DNA of 64,000 bases, taken from Paragonimus westermani. Lineage: Eukaryota > Platyhelminthes > Trematoda > Plagiorchiida > Troglotrematidae. The notes beneath the pieces were generated by a model. The model did no database searches. It was not told where the DNA came from and saw only the letters and a list, made by a program, of their open reading frames with translations. The stretch is from positions 1-64,000 of the forward strand of contig QNGE01000946.1 of assembly GCA_008508345.1 (NCBI GenBank). Direction: 5' to 3'. Position numbers and translations under genes: made by a program. Positions within the stretch are counted from its first letter, which is position 1. Each line of letters starts with the position of its first letter. Positions 52,031 to 64,000 of this stretch are shown piece by piece.

Positions 52031-52205
52031 CCAAATCCCCTACTACTTACCAGTAATCGAACTATTGCTGGACAAATCTAATTAGTATTGTGATTCCAAC
52101 TTGCAGAGAATTCTTAGTCATGAGGTCATCGACTGGAGTTAACAGGACAATTATTACACCTCCCAGCGGGACGATTGGACAAACTGTTTACTGCTCAAAA
52201 GCGAG

Positions 52206-52395
52206 TGTGGCTTAGCGTTTGTATACGATAATTCAGTCGTGCCTAATGCAAGGTCAGTAACACAATGGCCAATACAATTGTCACAGGGAGCGTGGCCGGA
52301 GTTCTAGTCCCAATAGTGATGAGGATGCGCATTACTGATGGGCTGTAACAAGAGTGGAATTTGAGTCTATTGCCTCTTTCCAAAAAGATTCGAGT
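52206..52395 (+). repeat. SINE-like repeat, family 1, copy with shared 5' head
   Basis: Matches the 48.87-kb copy from its head (attcagtcgtgcctaa, aaggtcagtaacacaatggcc) through a decayed B box (ggagttctagtcc) to the body (gcattactgatgggctgtaacaagagtg). The head lies outside the tRNA-like region yet is shared, so the true unit starts at least 50 bases before the A box. Confidence 0.7.
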
Positions 52396-54840
52396 AGACA
52401 CCCTAGTGGACCAGAAGAAGCGTCAGCGGACGCAAAAAAGTTAAATAATTTCAAAATTTCTATATTCTTTTGCCGGCACTCTAGGTAAACGCAATTACAA
52501 GAACATGGTTCAGTCAACGGTATTCAACTGGAGCAATTTGAACGTTCAACACTGTTCGAAGATTTCTCAGACCGGTACCTCTGAAAGACAATGTCATAAG
52601 GGCATATAGTCTTGAACCATCGCGTCTGTCTTCTGTAAACATGGAACTTCAGCTACAATAGTTAGTAAACGTAAGATTGACAGGGCATTCAATTTGGTCA
52701 GGTGAAACAAAACCCTATTTCAGAGTCCCATGAAGGAGTTCTAAACCAAAATGAATGTCACAAAAGTGTGCGGCCTAGTCTACCAATATACACTGTGTCG
52801 AATATTTCGAATCGAAAGAGATACTATGTGCAGTGGTGAGAGCTGTTAAACTATTGTTTTCTATCGTAGTAAGACAACGTGTATTTCGGCATCAACTGAT
52901 GTCAGAAGCTGGGACTGAATGGGATGACGTGCACTGTCGCATCGACATTTGACAGTACAGTCAAAACATTATTTTGGGAAAATGTTACAAGTAGTAATGC
53001 TCCCTATGAGTGAAATGTAACTAACTTACAAAATTGGCATGTACAATGAATTTGACATCACACTTCAACTGTTTATTTTCACCGGTTTGGAGACAAAAGC
53101 ATCGGATGCATGGATACCGCATTGCCCTTCGAAACAAAGCAGGATTTTTATAAATACCAGCTTAAGAATTCTTCTAGACTCCAGAAGATGAAACTGACAG
53201 ACGGCAAAATATCTGCGTGATTCACGGTTTGAAAACCTGATTCTCCTCTCGTTTCATTGACGTGATTCCTTACATCAGCAGATAGAGCTCATTTAACTCT
53301 TTCTTAAAATGGAACGTGTTGCTCTGCAGTAGAGCGGTCTTTTGCGATGAAAATGTGGTACAGACGTCTTGACAGTATAACAATTTCGATCAAAACTCTT
53401 TTAAGACCGGGTATTATGCAAGCTTATCAGGTAGCGTGTAAATATGCCGTCGATGTTTGAGAGTGTTTGTGTACATGCGCGCGTATAAGAATTGTCGAAC
53501 GTTGTGACATGTTAGGTGTGCTCACATGTACATGCATCTGCGCGGCTGCACGTTGACATGAATTCAATCTCATGACAGATCTGCGTGTTCTCGCAGCAAT
53601 GCATTTGTCTGCGTCAGATCGAAACGGCCTTCCTGATTGGACAACTGAGCATCAACATCACTAATTTTGCATGCTGGTTTTGTACAATAAATTGTGGGAC
53701 GACACAATCGTTTCTGCTTGCTACGGCCTACTATTCTCATCTGCACAAGTGCCCTTTTTTGCAGAATCTTACGACGGTTTGACTGCCATCAAATTTCACA
53801 TTACTGATATAATTGAAAGTTCCTGTCGTAGTTACACTTCACATCTTTAAGTGGGAGTTTCGATTCGTGCTGCTTCAATGTGATCTCGTCAGGTGGGCGA
53901 TGTGAACCAGCAAATCGCACACCGAGTAGGCAAATGGCTCCGATTAACAGTCCTGCGAATTGAATCGGTCAGCTGGGTGAAAAGACCCCTTAGGTACTGG
54001 ATTTTGATACAGGCACGCCGAATGATCTGGGTGAGCAACGATCAATACCGCCACCAGCGTTTGAGTACAAGTAGCTTCTGTTAGCATCCGCTGTCCGGTC
54101 AAGCATTTTAAAACATTCTCATCCAGACCTCAACAAAAACCAGTTACCAGAAAGAAAACGAATTAACAAGCAAGATCGTCAGATATCAGGTCAGTGGATT
54201 TTTTCACGCACTCATTTCAGGCAACGAGTGTGGGCGATAGATCTGTGAATTTGGGCCAGCTAAAGATGACCAGTATTCGTGAGTACAGTCTAATAATCGG
54301 CTGGCGTTTGCTGGTTTGGTGATGTTCTTCGCCTGGCTTCGACCAATCTGTCACCTAATATCAAGATTTCGCGTGTGACAATACACTACGTCATATCATT
54401 TAGTACTTGACTACTCGAATGCTATTTCACCAAAATAAGATATACCATTAACTTATTTTGTTTAACTGTCTCGTGGAAGTTTGCCCTCGTCTGGCCACTT
54501 CCCGTTAAGACATTTGGATCATTCGTGAGTAATTAGTATACAGACAAATATATAGACATATATATATATAAACAAATTATAACTCTCAAACCCAGGCCTG
54601 GCATAGTTATCATAGCAGGGACCCCAATGTGGGTCTCTTCTAACGCAGAAAGTCTGCTATCATTAACGCAACATCAGTGCTCAGTGGTAACGCTGATGGG
54701 TTGCAGAATGAAGTGATTCGGTAATCTTGCTGGAATAGTTGATCTCTGGCTGATTCGGTAAATTATATGTGACGCGGATGAGTATCAGAGTTCTGTTGTG
54801 AAGGGTATGAAATCCCGGTGTAGTTGCCTATCTCAGTTTG
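52396..54840. other. Intron-like DNA, no gene recognised
   Basis: Small plus frames at 53585-53782 and 53893-54084 have no family motif. A short TA run lies at 54558-54570. No exon matching Galpha was found. Confidence 0.4.
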
Positions 54841-54990
54841 TCCCGTCCAAGCATTCGGTTTCTGCTGCTGGCTGGGGTCCAGTCAAAACCTTAGTTTTTC
54901 TTGATATTATTTATCTTAAGCTTCACCACATGTTGAAATACCACGCTGTTTACCCATAAACCGATTAATCAAGACCGATTTCACCCCTGT
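54841..54990 (+). repeat. SINE-like repeat, family 2, diverged copy
   Basis: Carries gcattcggtttctgctgctggctggggtccagtcaaaacc, like the B-box segment at 16.86 kb, and the same tail (tacccataaaccgattaatcaagaccgat against cacccacaaaaactgattcaaaccgat). The B box itself has decayed. Confidence 0.6.
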
Positions 54991-55571
54991 TTAAACGTGT
55001 GAGATCGATATGGCCTAAACGCTAATCCATTGTGATAAAACCAGGAGGATAGCCATTGTCTCTTGCTCCTGAGGTGCCGTTGTTTTTAAGATTAACTGAT
55101 AAAAGTGTCAATTTGCACACCACTGAGGTTTAAATAATAGTCCTGTTGTACCACAGATTTTCTTCCACCATAATCTCAGTTAAAGCGGTCAGCAATTTGC
55201 CCAGGTTTGAGTCTAGATCATATCCAGTGAGTTAATCAAACGCACGTCTTTCTGGACTCTGTTGGCCTTAATGACCAGCAATCTTATGCAAACGTGTTTT
55301 CCCACCATTTACCGTGTGCGTCGAGTTTTCATGACTGGTCTCCTTTCATACGTATGCTTTAGACAGAACCAGCGAGCAATATAACTGGCCATCTTTTCCT
55401 CACCACTAGTGGTTTGATGCATTATTCATTCTCTTTTGTCTATGTCTGAATTCCTAGTTTCATTCACCATAGTAACATTTACTGCTGATGATCACCGTTC
55501 GTTATAAAATAACCATTATTAGTTCAGTTGCAATGGAAACGTCTTAACTATGCAATACCTACACTATACAG

Positions 55572-55747
55572 GTAATGTGGTGATAGAAAAACATTGTCAC
55601 GAGATTATTTTTATTTTATTCAAAGTTATCCACGTGACTAGTAAAACCTACCAAGTTTTCAATGTCCGGTTGCAGTCGTGCCAACGATTGTCGAAGTCCA
55701 TTGTTGTTGTACTAGTAAGACGGTTACGAGCTTCAAGTAACATTTAG
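55572..55747 (+). CDS. Possible terminal exon of the G-alpha-like gene
   Basis: Candidate last exon, proposed by position and phase. The acceptor ctacactatacag ends at 55571. The exon starts with GT, which completes the split Gly codon left at 23876, the same junction codon as in Gi/Gq genes. It then runs 57 codons to TAG. The first part aligns gaplessly with Gq (CHEIIFILFKVI for AREFILKMFVDL), then SKTYQVF for the segment before the G5 box, and a helical end (SIVVVLVRRLRASS) where helix alpha5 belongs. The guanine-binding TCAT is not conserved (NVRL), and the C-terminus is about five residues short. Identity is low, so chance is possible. An aataaag signal lies at 56164. It implies a 31.7-kb intron. 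Confidence 0.38.
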
Positions 55748-58700
55748 AAATCTAGACTAATGTCACAATCCATCGGATATGAAATGGGAAATCCAACAGA
55801 GACAAGTTTACCTCTTCGTAAAGTTATGGAAGTGTATTCACAATGTTTGCACTGATACAGAACTTCCGTTTGACAAATGTGAATATTAACCTGAGTCGAT
55901 AAATTACTTTAAATTCTGTCAGATCTTCTTGTAATGTGACATCATCGTCTACGGCATTTACCTAAAATGGTTCCTTCACCAAATCGGACGGTTCCATTGA
56001 TAGCAGGCTGCATCTGTGCATACTACGAAAATTTACAACAGGCATATGTAAACCATCTTCGGTAAGATTATCCAGAGGCGGAAAATTCGAGCAAGTCAGG
56101 ACTTGCAACATTACTCCGGGATGGCTCGAATTTTTTTAAGGAAAACACTAACTGTGTTTACTAAATAAAGGATTACCGATTTTTTATGTAACTGATTATT
56201 CTAGGAGACCTATTCCCTGAATTGGTTACCACTTAAAACCTAATCACTATTGTCCGTGAGTACGGCAAAATGACGTAGAACATCTCATCGAGATGAGCCA
56301 TAGTTTAGCAAATTTTTTAAATATAAAAATGAGGTTCTTCCGTTAAATTTATATGAGATTAACCCAGACAATGCTGTGACCCCACATTACACTAGTTTTT
56401 ATCTGTGGTATCTCAGTGAATTGTCCTTCCTAGTGGACCATACGACTTAGGCTGAAAAATGTCAGATACTAACGGATAAGAGGCTGATTCACATCATGTA
56501 GATTACTTATCGGGAACAAGTTCCAGCAACCTAGAACCGATTATTTTAAACAAGGGGGGAGTCGGTAGTGGCGTTTCGATCTGCAACTAGAAATCATAAG
56601 ACAGTAACTCCTTAGCCGCTTACTTTCCAATGGATATGCAGTGTGATTGGATGTGTATCAATAAGTGGGCGAAATTTGTTGATATGTGATATCCATTTAT
56701 CGTACTTCGAACTACGTTTAATTCTTATTACGAAGCTTTGCTGAACTGTGAAACAACCCTAAGACTGCAAGCGCTTTATGTTTCCCGTTCAAGAGGCTAT
56801 CAACAATTCTCATACAGATTGTACAGATTGCCTATTTAACAGTTAAAATTCACAGATTAGTCAATATATAAATGTAAATACGTTGACCGATTTCAGGTAG
56901 ATGAAACTGTCTGAATAGGTTCGCCCGTAAGTTAAGGTCCGTGTTGCAAGAAAGGTTTAGAAGATATGCATCCGTAAGCAATTGTTCACTACAACCAAAG
57001 GCATAAAAACGGCTCTTAGGTCCTACTGAGACATGAGATAACTGCTTGCAAGTCAGCTACAGTTCAACGGCTTTTAACATGTCGTAAGAATAAGAAACTT
57101 AACAGCTAAGAAAGGTGAAATATTCTTCCCTTTAACTGGAGAGCTAACAAAACCAGTGCTGTGTTTGAGAGCCATTAAAATTGTTCAGAAGGTTTCGTGT
57201 GTGCACTAGTATACCAAAATGATTGCCGAAATGTGTATCAACAAACTGAATAGTATAAACTAACATCTGGTTGCATTTCTTAAAAACTCTACAATGATAG
57301 TTTCGTTTATCAAGTAGGTAAACACACTTTTGACTTTTCTTTTAGCTTTAAACTTAAGAACCTTTTGAGACAAATTAGTAGGACTGTTAGACGGCAACAA
57401 AATCGTTACAATCTATGGATTGCAACAACAACCGAGTTGAAATAATTTTAAATACGGTTTGCATAAAATTACATGGAGGTTGCACATTTTATTACTTGTG
57501 TATTAGCAAGTAGCCTCTGGACTAGCACAAGATCATTTAACTTTTATCATTAATGAAGGAGATCAACAAATAAATCGAATGTGAAATATTAGAAACTCAC
57601 TTTCTGTCAAATAGTAACTATTGCTCATTCGTGCAATATATCAGTTTTTCTCCAATAAATAGGGAATTCCAATCACCGGCCAACCAATCAACGGCAAACG
57701 AAATTCTTAAATCGCTGAACACATATAATGACAAACGAGCTACCTCAAAAATAGTTTTTTTAAAAGAGTCAAAGAATGAAATAGCCACATTGACTTCCTC
57801 TCCAGTTGGACCTAGAGATTATCATGGTAGGTCAACCACAATAGAGCGAGGTATGTAATGATGTCATTTTCCTGTAAATAAACCAAATAACAGATTCGGG
57901 GATTTAGATTATTTCAACTCGAACACCATCTTTACATGATTACAACCTTTAAATCCGGATAAGCATTTCAGTTAACCCACTTCGAAGTAAAACGCTGGAC
58001 CTGAGTGTTGCTCTTATTAGAGCACATCAGTACTGCACATCTCCAGCCGGTCCGGAAATTAAAATCCAGCCCTCGTTCCTGTGCGAAGAGTGCGTCCATC
58101 ACATTATCAATAAACTCGAAGTAGGCATGACCAAATAATCAAATCCAAACGCTCAGCCGCAAATTTGCGTGAATAGTGTTCAGCTTGTCAAATCGTTTCG
58201 AAAGAAGAATAGACAGAACCCCTTAACCTTCCATAAGATCGAACAAAATGAACCCGTATCTTTCGTCGAAGTCGGATTTCAAGAAGACCAAAAGGAATAT
58301 AAATCGTGACTCCTTTCATATGAGTATATGAAGTAGGAAAATCAAGATGTAGACTGCATGTTCCAGTCAGTGTATAACCTAGTGATGTAGAAGAGTGAAG
58401 CTATCCTTGTGAGATGTGATAATCGCCGAGGGACCTCTGCCAGACAGCTGACTACTAGCAGCTGGTCTCTCTTGCGCAACTGCGGTCCCATTAACGTCCG
58501 CACGCGGAAGCTATTGTATTTTAACATCACCAAACATTCGGCAGAAGGTTCACTGGGACTCTTCTCTTTGGCCGTCGATGCGTATAAGTCACCGAAAACC
58601 CTGTCTCGAACTCTCGAATGTATGGCGTGCTAAACATATCCATGCCTTGATTGCCTGGAGGTCACACACACTGCCCATACAGTAATCATTTATCACTCAC

Positions 58701-61700
58701 CGTACATGAATGACATTGCTATACTGTTGGTATATTCAGGAAAACAGGGGAAGTGATGGAACTCATAAGTGGTCTGGTGGTCCTTTCTACGTATTTACGG
58801 CAGCTCTTTCAAGTACACTGACACGAGACTTATTTCTGTGTTCGCCATTGAATAGCACAAACTCTTTGAAGAAGCGGATTCTGTCCATTAGGTAACATGA
58901 TTTGCTCACAGATTGTCTGAGCCTGTGCTTTCGAGGGCCGGGTTTCTTACACAAAGCCCAGCAATAAAGACAAAAGATTGTCAACAAGAAGACAGATAAA
59001 GAGAAATCTAGATGGTGATCGTCATGCTAAGCTGAATGAATTCAACGAATTCAATAAGTGTAACCATGTATCTCGTCTAGATATCATTGGTGTCTCTGTT
59101 GAAAGGTAACGTTGAAAATTAATCATTTTTTGTGTCATCCTCAGGTACAGATCCAGCTAAGCACGTACATGTCAAAACCTAAAAAAGAATCATCACCACA
59201 TGTCTAACAGTAGGAGATAACTTCGAATCCAGATTTAGGGCAGTAATTAGGCAACACATTGTAAAACAATCCCTTTTGATCTCCGGATCTTCAAAGTACA
59301 AGAACCGCAGGTGTACAAAACGACTGTTCTGCTGCGATAATGAGTGGATTTGAGTCCAAACAGTTTAATTATCTCATAAAACCCAATCTTATTTGCTCAC
59401 TTCAGTTTGGTGTTGTACTAAATACATAACGTGGTCCAAAATCAAAATACCCGAATGCCTCTTTTGTTGACCCTCCGCGGACAAAAAGGTTAGCTAAACG
59501 GGTTTATAATGCATCACTAAACGCAGAGGTATTGGTTTCCTGCAGCTGCTCATTCCAACTGAATCGTACATATTCTACCCGCCTGGGATCGAGATGCACC
59601 ATTTTGACTAGCATATCTGCGCCCCAGTGGCAATCCACCTGGGTTTACCGACCTTGTTCAGTTAGGAAACTCTACACCCAGTGCAATGGTTTTGTTTCCA
59701 CTCTATGCGAGGCAACCGAACTCATGTTTTGTCGAATGATGTTTTATAGCGTTAGTTTGGTATGTTTCACACACGTAAAATGCATGTGCTGTTAAGAGAT
59801 TATCATAAACCCTCGCCAGAAGTCAGTATCAGTGGCGAGTTGCTGAAGGTGGTCACATGGTTCCGTTACTGTGGGAATGTTTTCCCCCATGGTGGATTGT
59901 CTGATGTAATTGCAAACAACGCAGTTTGATGTAAGATGGAGTTTCTTAACTTGTGTCAGCAGTGGCGTTGACATCGTCTAAATTTGTCCTTTAAGGCAAC
60001 TGCGTGCGTTGTAACTTTATAAGGAGTTCTTTAAAAGGCTGTAAAACCTGGCTAACCCATAATGAGAATGTCCAAAGAGCAGCCTTGTTATATTACCACC
60101 GCCCCAGAATCGTCAGTAATGTGGAATGAGAACGCTATACTGGTAGTCACCAAAATCACAAGAGGGTCTTCGAGATGGGTAGACTCGACCAACCACCGGT
60201 TAGGTTAATACCGTTTCAGAAACTTCGTGATTTTAGGCGTGTTTTGCTTATACCAATCAAGTGCAACTTACAGTCTGCCCAGACTGTGTTGGATTAGGCT
60301 GAAAGTGGAAGTGTTGTGACAAACATGTGACTTAAGTTTGGGACACGACAAAAAGTTGTTTTATTAGTTTGTCCGGATAAAAGTCGCCCTCAATGACAGT
60401 GTTGTTGTGAGACTTTTTTCCCCGAGGTGTTTTCCCAACCATTAGGTGTTCTGCTTCATATGATTTTGCTCAATTTTAAAGCAATTTTCTAACCTGGTGT
60501 TTGTCGCATCACCGACTTGCGACATGATAATTGTGACGGATGCAGTAACTGTAAATCAGATACGATCAGGTATTCCTGTCTAGAATTGTATCTACAATGA
60601 CTGGTGAGTTGTATCGAATTGTGGTATTCCCTTTAAATTTCCGAAAAGAAAACAGGAGTTACGATTAATTCGTCTGAAATGAATAGGAGCAACCTGCTTC
60701 CGGTTGACTTACGAGGATGGATTCTTCCGGAACAATATTCATATAGTTACACAAAAAAGTTTCAACCTTAGGACTTTCGGATAACAGGTAACTGTTAGGG
60801 TTTTACTGAAGGTATCTTTAGCAGGAAGCAACCATTATTTTCGACAGAAAACTGTATTTGCTAGTATGTACGTAGGCGAATGTTGAGCCTGCTATTTATT
60901 AGGCTGTGTTGTCATCCAGATCTGATCGCCAGGATGTTTTGAACGACTAGTTATAACAAGAAGGTCAGGACGAGTAACTGATGCAACAGACAACTTTAAG
61001 ACTAACTTTCTGCTAGGATCTTTAGGTCGGTGACAGCCAGTGTTGTCCATACTCAAAGTAAATGGGAATAGTCAGAAGCATTTAAACGGTACTGTCAACC
61101 CTTTTCTTCATGGCTTCACTTTGGCACACTCTGCGTAATCAAGCTGTGGCAGATTTACAATGGGACACTCTGGTCGGTAAGGCATCTGACTTTATTCGAC
61201 AGGATATCTGCTGCCTGACTAGTCGCCGTTAGTCGACTACCTGTTCCACGCAAAGAAACACGACCGACAAATTAGAGGAGGAGAATTTCTTGAGCGCACG
61301 AACAACCGGTTAAACATGGTAGCCAACCAGAAATGAATCATTCGCTTACAAATGATCATCACCAACACAAGTGTGCCGAGAGGCTTGAATAACGATTAGT
61401 TCAAGGACAGCCTGGTTTGACAGACCGTCCGAATTGCCGAAAATCAGGATGAATAGCGGAATTCTGGGAAGATGAATCGAAAATAGTCATAAGTTTAAGG
61501 ATTATCATCGCCCAAGATGTCTCCTGTAGAGAAAAGAAAAAATGCTAGTCCTCTGAAACGTGGATTCATGTTTTACAAGTTACGCCGAATCGCGATCCGC
61601 GTACGAACACTCACAACGACCGGATTATAATGGTGCGCATTACACATCACATTCTAGCTGGATGTCGGGCATGAGCAGTTGTTGACTTCAAATAGACCAT

Positions 61701-64000
61701 TAGAATATAAAGACTTCAATGACCAAAGACGCACTGGTATTGAATTATTTGAACGTGTGCGGAAATAGCCAAGGAAAAAAAGGCCAGCACACGTTTTTCT
61801 CACACTATTGAACTTCTCAGCCAGCACTTTCCAAAAAGGGTTACGAAGGTCGCGATCACTTGTAAGTGGTGTTAAGCCGATGCCAGCCAAAATCCTCTAT
61901 TACTTAACACTAATCATTACATTTCTACCAAATGTTTAAAGCCCAACGTTTGTTCCGATAATATCAAAGACTAAAATACTGATCTGTGTTTCCTATTGAT
62001 TGACAGCATGCCACGAATAGTTCGTGGTGAAGCTTGATCAATCAGTAGATTAATTTATCATAAATCCGATCAATGTTTTTGTCTCACCATTCAATTATAT
62101 TAAGTTTCTGAAAAGTGAACCTTGAGTGAAAGTGCATAAGCCGTACCTGATTTCGAGGTGGGGTTTCCTACAGCACTGTGTGTTAGATAGCAAGAAAGAA
62201 TGAGGGTAGTTTATGCAAAGCAGAATACATACTGCACTATGTGCCAATTAACGTCCGTTTTGAATGGCAGCAAGGTAGAGCATTGACGAGAACTGCGACC
62301 GTAAAATCTAGCAATGCAAGAGGTAATCAGCAAAAGACAGTGAATACTTACAAACCCTACCCGCATTATATGGAACATGGGAAATTCACTGTTAAAATGT
62401 GGTTCCTTTTCTCTTCCCTGACTAACTATACTGTTGTATAACGGTTGTCTGGACACATCTACCTTGGGGTCAGTCTTGGGGAATAGCTATATATCAGTGT
62501 TCCACTCAATACACTCAGCACATATCACTCACTTGTTGCAGATAAATAATTTGTAGCCAGTATAAAATGTAACTTGAGTGTCATACTACACGCCACATAA
62601 GATAATTGTACTCCAGTTACTCGTTTAGTTGGCCAATGCCAACAGGATTGATTATCGGAAAACTGATGGTACGTTAAGGAGTCTGAGTATGCTCGAAACT
62701 CATTATAGACATCATGGTCAATTGTATCACCAGTTTAAATTCTATGCATGAAGAGACTTTTTCATGTTCGCACGCCATTGTGCATTCAATGCGGCACAAA
62801 ATACGCCGTACTTCTTAATTGGGCACAAGTATATACAACGTTGGCTATTTCATTTCCCAACTTGCGTGGTACATGGTAACCGTATGGGCATGATTACGAT
62901 GGACATATTAAGGTACTTTGTTACTCGGGTTTGGACTCCTTCTATGAACACCAGTGTCCTCCTTTGGCAGCTGAACACAGCAAAGACCAGGGAACTGTTT
63001 CCAGCTTAGACAGTAAGTTCTAGTTAACAACGGCATGTAGGAAATTCTCGGGTATGTCTTCCACCTTGGAGATGACAGTGCCACATGAGCAGGTAGTTCA
63101 ATACACTCTGAATGTTAAACACTTTCTTTAGATGAAACACAAGTCAACGTCTGAAAATACATAATTGTCACTTTTTCTTATTTCCTTCAAACTTTTTAAA
63201 TGCTCATGTTTGTTGGTTTGGACACTTTCGTTTGTAGTTTTGGTGTTCGCAGACGATATCCACTAGTTTTAACCTCAGCCAGTTTTGATTTTCTTCAGAA
63301 GTTACCAAATAATGCTGAAGTTGATCATGAATATTTTTGAATTGGGCATGTGACTCGAATTCCTTAGTTTTCTTTGGTCTAAGATCGGGAGAAAACATTT
63401 AAAAAAGTATTGCAACAGACCAGGAACAATTACGATCAGAAAAGTTACAGGCTTCGGCACTTTACAGTTTAGGGAAGCTCACAGTGTCCATGTGAGTTGG
63501 GTGACAGTGAAAAGAATACAGTGGGGTACAAAAAAGTACGTATATGTGTGTTTTTTCCCAAGTGCTAAGGGTTGTAGGAGTATGAAATACAACGGAGTGA
63601 TATGCAACAGCAAAAGTGTAACCGGATATGGAGACTCAAACAGATGATATGTAAACTTTAGCAGACAATAACCGCAGCACTGACACTGGACGGCGTACCA
63701 CACCTCATATTTTCCCAGATGACCAAGTTGCTAGGTAATTCGAAATCTACACTCAAGCTGAACTACTGATGACGCTATCGCAACAGGTTTAAGCAGAGTG
63801 TTTCGAACTGACCACAGGCTGGCTATTCATATGGAGTTGCAACTCCAGCAAGCGAGCAGTCAGACTGCGATTCGGGCCGAGCTTAGGCAAGTATCTTGAA
63901 GTATGCAACAGCCATGTCAAAATGATACCATTATGTAATATGTGGATACTACACAGGTTAAACAGTCGATACTGAAGCTCTGAAGTGAACTTTGCAGCTC
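55748..64000. other. Downstream DNA, no recognised gene
   Basis: Mostly AT-rich, with short frames. The most exon-like is 57663-57850 (plus): open throughout, possible acceptors at 57643 or 57662, donor gtatgt at 57851, sequence not recognised. A 64-codon minus frame at 63204-63398 is lysine-rich and open after a possible acceptor (gatcttag). Frames at 59532-59795, 61654-61890 and 62764-63009 have no motif. No transposon domains were read. Confidence 0.35.

Noticed and set aside
1..64000. CRISPR arrays, prophage, operons or bacterial mobile elements
   Set aside because: No regularly spaced direct repeats, no ribosome-binding-site-led gene runs; splice sites and retroelements show eukaryotic nuclear DNA.

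Overview
The window reads as intron and intergenic DNA of a metazoan nuclear genome. There are no operons, Shine-Dalgarno sites or long bacterial ORFs. Short spliced exons are separated by introns of kilobases to tens of kilobases, filled with decayed retroelements: a Penelope-like element (PLE) with a GIY-YIG nuclease, Ty3/Gypsy elements of the K02A2.6 type, one non-LTR reverse transcriptase and tRNA-derived SINE-like repeats. This mix suggests a flatworm, most likely a digenean fluke. That is inference from element types; no database search was possible.

The one host gene I recognise is on the + strand: a very divergent heterotrimeric G-protein alpha subunit (Galpha). Three exons are well supported (7425-7553, 10100-10229, 23723-23876). 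They are 129, 130 and 154 nt long, as in animal Gi/Gq genes. They have canonical splice sites, compatible phases and no stops, and align to Galpha without gaps. Yet the G3/switch II core is replaced (DLAEQ for DVGGQ) and the RSERxKW segment is gone, while the switch I Arg, the switch II Gln and the G4 box (NKLD) remain. Two weaker exons are proposed: a phase-compatible 3' exon at 55572-55747 and a 5' helical-domain exon at 4131-4302 that carries an in-frame TGA. The gene is either an unconventional Galpha-like protein or an old pseudogene.

Layout. 0-5.2 kb: anonymous DNA with a pair of nearly identical inverted repeats (1981-2354 and 4801-5164). 7.4-10.2 kb: two Galpha exons with a foldback hairpin around a SINE-like sequence between them. 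11.9-13.9 kb: a decayed minus-strand Gypsy pol. 23.7 kb: the third exon. 25.2-29.1 kb: a plus-strand PLE split by a minus-strand Gypsy inside its reverse transcriptase. 29.9-30.0 kb: a SINE. 38.8-41.1 kb: a plus-strand Gypsy with gag, zinc knuckle, protease, integrase C-terminus and 3' LTR start, but no RT/RNase H. 47-55 kb: several SINE copies and a non-LTR RT fragment. 55.6 kb: the possible terminal exon. The remainder has no gene I can support.

If the four-exon model holds, most elements lie in Galpha introns of about 2.5, 13.5 and 31.7 kb.
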